From NCBI GenBank assembly GCA_965657495.1, contig CBFHPD010000140.1, positions 1 through 17,616 of the forward strand: a DNA stretch of 17,616 bases, written 5' to 3'. The position numbers were made by a program, and so were the translations under genes. Each line of letters starts with the position of its first letter. Within the stretch, counting starts at the first letter, position 1. The DNA is from JALQTD01 sp965657495. GTDB lineage: Bacteria > Bacteroidota > Bacteroidia > Flavobacteriales_D > Sanyastnellaceae. The notes beneath the pieces were generated by a model. That model was not told the origin of the DNA and made no database searches. It saw only the letters and a list, made by a program, of their open reading frames with translations. This document shows, in pieces, positions 14,596 to 17,616 of this stretch.

Positions 14596-15290
14596 TCCGG
14601 GACTTTCATCAAACGCGTCACCGCCACCAATTCGCCGCGCGCATTCCATGCGTTCACCACGTACAGCCCGGTCGGCACGCCTGTCAGCGGGTATTCCGCC
14701 GCGGACGCAACCACGGGGAACTCCGCCCACGTGCGGCCGTCGGCGCCCGTCAACACGAGGCGCGTGGCATCAGCGGGCAACCGGACGCGGAACACAGCCC
14801 GGGCCGGCTGCGGATAAACGGCAACTTCAGGCGCGGCTTCCTCCACCGCTAACAGCCCCGAGCAATCCGCGCCGAGGTTCAACGAGGCGGTTTCCCAAGA
14901 ACCGAAGTTGAAGAAGTCGTCCTCGACCCAAATCAAGGTATCGGCCATGCAGCAATCCATCGGCTCCTCCGGGTGGGTCAAGATGAGCTCCACCAACATC
15001 GAATCCTGAACGCTCAATCCGTGGTCGAAGAGGGCAAACGATTGATCAGCCCACGCTCCCGTGGTCAGGGTGTCGAACACGGCTTCGCCGTCCATCGTGG
15101 TCACGGTCCAGTGGCATTGGTTGCCAAAACCGCCGTCGTTTGCGGTGGATCCAAACATGAAAAAACCCGGGTGGTAGAGTTGGACATAGCCCGTGTCCGA
15201 GGCGGAAACCGCGATGTTCAAGGCCGAGCACTGGGCAGTTCCCGAGGTGGTTAACGCGAAGAAGAGCAGGAGGGAAGCAAGGTGTCGCAT
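14592..15290 (-). CDS. Secreted protein with T9SS C-terminal sorting domain
   Basis: The 232-residue product begins with a signal peptide (MRHLASLLLFFALTTSGTAQ, cleavage likely near residue 19-20). A central region of about 130 residues (NIAVSASDTGYVQLYHPGF... through DFFNFGSW) is unlike any family I know; it has five or six cysteines, so disulphides are plausible. The last 80 or so residues are a type A T9SS sorting domain: VAVYPQPARAVFRVRLP, then LVLTGADGRTWAEFP, then YPLTGVPTGLYVVNAWN and a final VTRLMKVP. The cargo would be exported by Sec, then by the T9SS, and processed by PorU. I chose the ATG at 15290 because it opens the signal peptide. The same frame stays open far upstream, antisense to other genes. 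No -7 box is evident upstream on this strand. The molecular function is unknown. Confidence 0.85.
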   Translation of the reverse strand: MRHLASLLLFFALTTSGTAQCSALNIAVSASDTGYVQLYHPGFFMFGSTANDGGFGNQCHWTVTTMDGEAVFDTLTTGAWADQSFALFDHGLSVQDSMLVELILTHPEEPMDCCMADTLIWVEDDFFNFGSWETASLNLGADCSGLLAVEEAAPEVAVYPQPARAVFRVRLPADATRLVLTGADGRTWAEFPVVASAAEYPLTGVPTGLYVVNAWNARGELVAVTRLMKVPD

Positions 15291-15407
15291 GATGTGAAAA
15301 CCGGAGCGGCATGGGGAAGGTTGCCTGCTCGGGTTAAAATGGGCGTGGGAACAGGTTTGGGCCTGACACCTGCAGTATCTTCGTCGCCGCCGATCAACAC
15401 ATCGACC
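15291..15407. other. 117-bp divergent spacer between secreted-protein gene and dehydrogenase gene
   Basis: It holds the forward promoter motif at 15376-15383 with a TTTG upstream. For the minus-strand gene I find no TAnnTTTG or TAnnTTCG box and no hairpin, although TTTTAACCC and TTTTCACATC A/T-rich patches lie near its ATG. Confidence 0.6.
15376..15383 (+). promoter_or_regulatory. -7 element of the amino-acid dehydrogenase promoter
   Basis: TATCTTCG is another TAnnTTCG variant, with TTTG (15356-15359) 16 bp upstream as a possible -33 element. The ATG at 15408 is 24 bp further on, giving a short leader of about 15-20 nt, similar to porV and pdhA. Confidence 0.55.
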
Positions 15408-16637
15408 ATGAAAGACCTGCTCAAGCGCTACGAAAGCCGCAACCCGGAAATAGTTTTCGAGTGGCATGATTCCGAAACTGAAGCCCGTGGATGGGTGGTA
15501 ATCAATTCGTTGCGAGGAGGTGCGGCCGGTGGTGGCACGCGGATGCACCCGCGCCTCGACAAGCGCGAGGTGGAGAGTTTGGCCAAGACGATGGAGATCA
15601 AATTCACCGTCAGCGGCCCGCAAATTGGCGGCGCGAAAAGCGGCATCTGCTTCGATCCGGCCGACCCGCGCAAGGACGGCGTGTTGCGGCGGTGGTACGC
15701 GGCGGTGACGCCCTTGCTCAAGCATTACTACGGCACCGGGGGCGACATGAACGTCGATGAGATCCACGAGGTGATTCCGATGACTGAGGCGTGCGGGGTT
15801 TGGCACCCGCAGGAAGGCGTTTTCTCGGGGCATTTCAAGCCCAATGAAGCGGCGAAAGTGCGGCGCATCGGCAACCTCCGCCAAGGCGTGAGCCAAGTCG
15901 TGGAGGACCTCGAGCTCTCGCCGGACGTGACCCGCAAGTACCGCGTGGCGGACCTCATCACGGGCTTCGGCGTCAGCGAGTCGGTGCGCCAATACTACAC
16001 CATCTACGGCGGTTCCGTGGAGGGCAAGCGCGTCATCGTACAAGGCTGGGGGAATGTAGGCGCCGCTGCTGCTTATTACCTCGCGGAGGCCGGGGCCCAC
16101 GTCGTGGGCATCATCGACCGGGCGGGCGGCCTCATCGCTCCCGAGGGGCTCGAACCCGCTGACGTGCTTGACCTGTTCTTGACGAAGAAGGGCAACACCT
16201 TGAACCGTGACGGCATGTTGAGCTTCGAGGAAGTGAACGACCGGATTTGGGACGTGGAGGCGGATGTGTTCTTGCCGTGTGCGGCTTCGCGTTTGGTGAC
16301 CCAAAACCAGCTCGACCGCATGATCGCCGCCGGCATCCAGGTCATCTCGAGCGGCGCCAACGTGCCTTTCGCGGATACCGAGATTTTCTACGGCCCCATC
16401 GCCGAATACGCCGACAACCACCTCGCCGTCATCCCCGATTTCATCGCCAACTGCGGCATGGCTCGGGTCTTCGCCTACCTGATGAGCGATGCCGATGTGG
16501 ACATGAGCGACCGCGCCATTTTCGACGACACCTCGGCGACCATCCGCCGGGCCCTCGAAGCCACGCACGCGAAGCATCCCGCCACCACTCACCTCAGCGC
16601 CACGGCGTTCGAAATCGCCCTCGAGCAGCTGACCTGA
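15408..16637 (+). CDS. Glu/Leu/Phe/Val-family NAD(P)-dependent amino-acid dehydrogenase
   Basis: This enzyme family reversibly oxidatively deaminates an amino acid to its 2-oxo acid with NAD(P). The 409-residue product starts at the ATG at 15408, behind a promoter motif; the in-frame GTG at 15282 is rejected because it lies upstream of that motif and overlaps the divergent gene. The substrate region holds GGGTRM (Arg45), Lys65 in MEIK, Lys77 in GGAKSG and catalytic-type Asp113 in GGDMNVDE. The nucleotide fold has GWGNVG (213-218) and FLPCAAS, and then SSGANVPFADTEIFYG. The first motif resembles leucine dehydrogenase (GG.RM), while MEIK/GGAK is closer to glutamate dehydrogenase, so substrate cannot be set from sequence. 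I would call it by family only. Downstream is nhaD after 54 bp. Confidence 0.9.
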   Translation: MKDLLKRYESRNPEIVFEWHDSETEARGWVVINSLRGGAAGGGTRMHPRLDKREVESLAKTMEIKFTVSGPQIGGAKSGICFDPADPRKDGVLRRWYAAVTPLLKHYYGTGGDMNVDEIHEVIPMTEACGVWHPQEGVFSGHFKPNEAAKVRRIGNLRQGVSQVVEDLELSPDVTRKYRVADLITGFGVSESVRQYYTIYGGSVEGKRVIVQGWGNVGAAAAYYLAEAGAHVVGIIDRAGGLIAPEGLEPADVLDLFLTKKGNTLNRDGMLSFEEVNDRIWDVEADVFLPCAASRLVTQNQLDRMIAAGIQVISSGANVPFADTEIFYGPIAEYADNHLAVIPDFIANCGMARVFAYLMSDADVDMSDRAIFDDTSATIRRALEATHAKHPATTHLSATAFEIALEQLT

Positions 16638-16691
16638 TTTGGACGCGGTTCGGAAACGCCCGAACTTCCAAGCGCAAAATTGAGACCCCTT

Positions 16692-17616
16692 ATGGAATTC
16701 ATCATCCTCGCAGTCTTCATCCTCGGCTATGTCTTCATCGCCCTCGAACACAACGTCCACATCGACAAGGCGGCGACGGCGCTGTTGACGGGAACCATTT
16801 GTTGGGGGCTTTTTGTGGTCGGAACCCACGCTCCGGCGGAGCATTTGACCGACGCATTCAAGCTGTTTTCTGGGGAACACGGGGATGGGCACACGCCGGT
16901 GTTGAGCGCCTTCTTCGAGCACCGCCTCATGCACCACATGGAGGAAATCAGTTCGATCTTGTTCTTCTTGATGGGGGCCATGACCATTGTGGAGTTGGTC
17001 GATGCGCACGAAGGGTTTGCGGTCATCACGGACCGCATCCGCACCACCAACAAAGTGAAGTTGCTGTGGACTTTGGCACTGCTCACGTTCTTCTTCTCGG
17101 CGGTTTTGGACAACTTGACCACGTCCATCGTCATGATTTCTTTGTTGCGCAAACTCATCGATGACAAGGAAACGCGGTGGCTGTTTGCCGGAATGGTGGT
17201 GGTATCGGCGAATGCCGGTGGCGCCTGGTCGCCCATCGGGGACGTCACCACCACGATGCTGTGGATCGGAGGGCAGCTGAGCACGGGCGTCATCGTGACG
17301 CATTTGTTCGTGCCTTCGTTGGTGGCGCTCTTGGTGCCGCTGGGGGTGTTGTCGTTCACCCTGAAAGGGGAAGTGACGCGCCCGCGCATCAAGGACGAGC
17401 ACGCAGGCGACCCGACCACACCTGCAGAGCGGAACCTCATTTTCACCCTTGGGGTTAGCGGGTTGTTGTTCGTGCCGGTGTTCAAGACCGTGACGCATTT
17501 GCCGCCGTTCATGGGCATGATGCTGTCGCTCGGCGTGATGTGGGTGGCCACGGAGTTGATGCACCGTTCGAAGAACCACGAGGAGCGGAAGGACTTGAGC
17601 GGGTTGGGGGTGTGGC
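16692..17616 (+). CDS. nhaD: NhaD-type Na+/H+ antiporter, 3' end missing
   Basis: NhaD exports sodium (or lithium) in exchange for protons across the inner membrane, helping pH and salt homeostasis. The frame opens at the ATG at 16692 and runs off the window after 308 full codons; typical NhaD proteins are about 440-480 residues, so about a third is missing. Hydrophobic segments recur through the part visible (IILAVFILGYVFIALEH, SSILFFLMGAMTIVELV, LLWTLALLTFFFSAVLDN). DNLTTSIVMISLLRKLI and ANAGGAWSPIGDVTTTMLWIGG are characteristic NhaD signatures that carry ion-pathway Asp and Asn residues. The start is the first Met before an N-terminal hydrophobic helix. No TAnnTTTG box was found in the 54-bp gap behind the dehydrogenase gene, so it may be co-transcribed with it or use a distant promoter. 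Confidence 0.92.
   Translation, partial: MEFIILAVFILGYVFIALEHNVHIDKAATALLTGTICWGLFVVGTHAPAEHLTDAFKLFSGEHGDGHTPVLSAFFEHRLMHHMEEISSILFFLMGAMTIVELVDAHEGFAVITDRIRTTNKVKLLWTLALLTFFFSAVLDNLTTSIVMISLLRKLIDDKETRWLFAGMVVVSANAGGAWSPIGDVTTTMLWIGGQLSTGVIVTHLFVPSLVALLVPLGVLSFTLKGEVTRPRIKDEHAGDPTTPAERNLIFTLGVSGLLFVPVFKTVTHLPPFMGMMLSLGVMWVATELMHRSKNHEERKDLSGLGVW

Noticed and set aside
16648..16665. Hairpin GTTCGG-AAACGC-CCGAAC between the dehydrogenase and nhaD genes, as a terminator.
   Set aside because: The stem is only 6 bp and no T run follows; it may attenuate but does not meet the standard of the 8380-8415 hairpin.
15291..17579. The minus-strand frame of the secreted-protein gene stays open for another 760 codons upstream.
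   Set aside because: It lies wholly antisense to the dehydrogenase and nhaD, whose motifs are unmistakable; the translation is Arg/His/Val-rich and without recognisable domains, as expected of an antisense shadow in GC-rich DNA. The signal peptide marks the true start at 15290.
1..17616. Defence island, prophage, transposon or CRISPR array.
   Set aside because: No transposase, integrase, phage, nuclease-pair or regularly spaced repeat signature was found; all genes except a few hypotheticals are housekeeping or T9SS.

Overview
The window is about 17.6 kb of GC-rich DNA from the Bacteroidota, and every gene I can place is consistent with that. It carries two type IX secretion system (T9SS) components (PorU, PorV) and a secreted protein with a T9SS C-terminal sorting domain. 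Several genes are preceded by the Bacteroidota -7 promoter element (TAnnTTTG or a TAnnTTCG variant) instead of an E. coli-type promoter, and clear Shine-Dalgarno sequences are scarce. An uncultivated high-GC Flavobacteriales-like lineage is my guess; the sequence alone does not settle the order or family.

Layout, left to right: a 5'-truncated porU (1-2675, +), porV (2712-3947, +) and ispF (3947-4423, +) read the same way, the last two overlapping by one base. Facing them is a two-gene minus-strand operon (5827-4434) encoding a VTC-domain polyphosphate-polymerase-like protein and a DUF4956 membrane protein. A 176-bp divergent promoter region follows, then pdhA and pdhC (6004-8357, +), E1 alpha and E2 of pyruvate dehydrogenase, closed by a strong hairpin terminator (8380-8415). 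Next are recG (8447-10552, +) and, 10 bp later, an unrecognised membrane-anchored protein of 594 residues with a propeller-like C-terminal half (10563-12347, +). An acyl-CoA dehydrogenase (13487-12348, -) and anmK (13555-14595, +) diverge from a 67-bp spacer. A T9SS-sorted secreted protein (15290-14592, -) and a Glu/Leu/Phe/Val-type dehydrogenase (15408-16637, +) diverge from a 117-bp spacer. The 5' part of an NhaD-type Na+/H+ antiporter gene (16692-17616, +) runs off the right end.

Most genes are core metabolism or housekeeping: isoprenoid precursors, pyruvate oxidation, fork repair, short-chain acyl-CoA oxidation, peptidoglycan recycling, amino-acid dehydrogenation and sodium export. PorU and PorV would process and anchor cargo such as the protein encoded at 14592-15290. 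I see no mobile element, CRISPR array, tRNA, rRNA or recognisable defence island, and no gap over 300 bp without a gene. The least-explained parts are the VTC/DUF4956 pair, the unknown gene behind recG, and an abrupt G-rich to C-rich switch inside that unknown gene.
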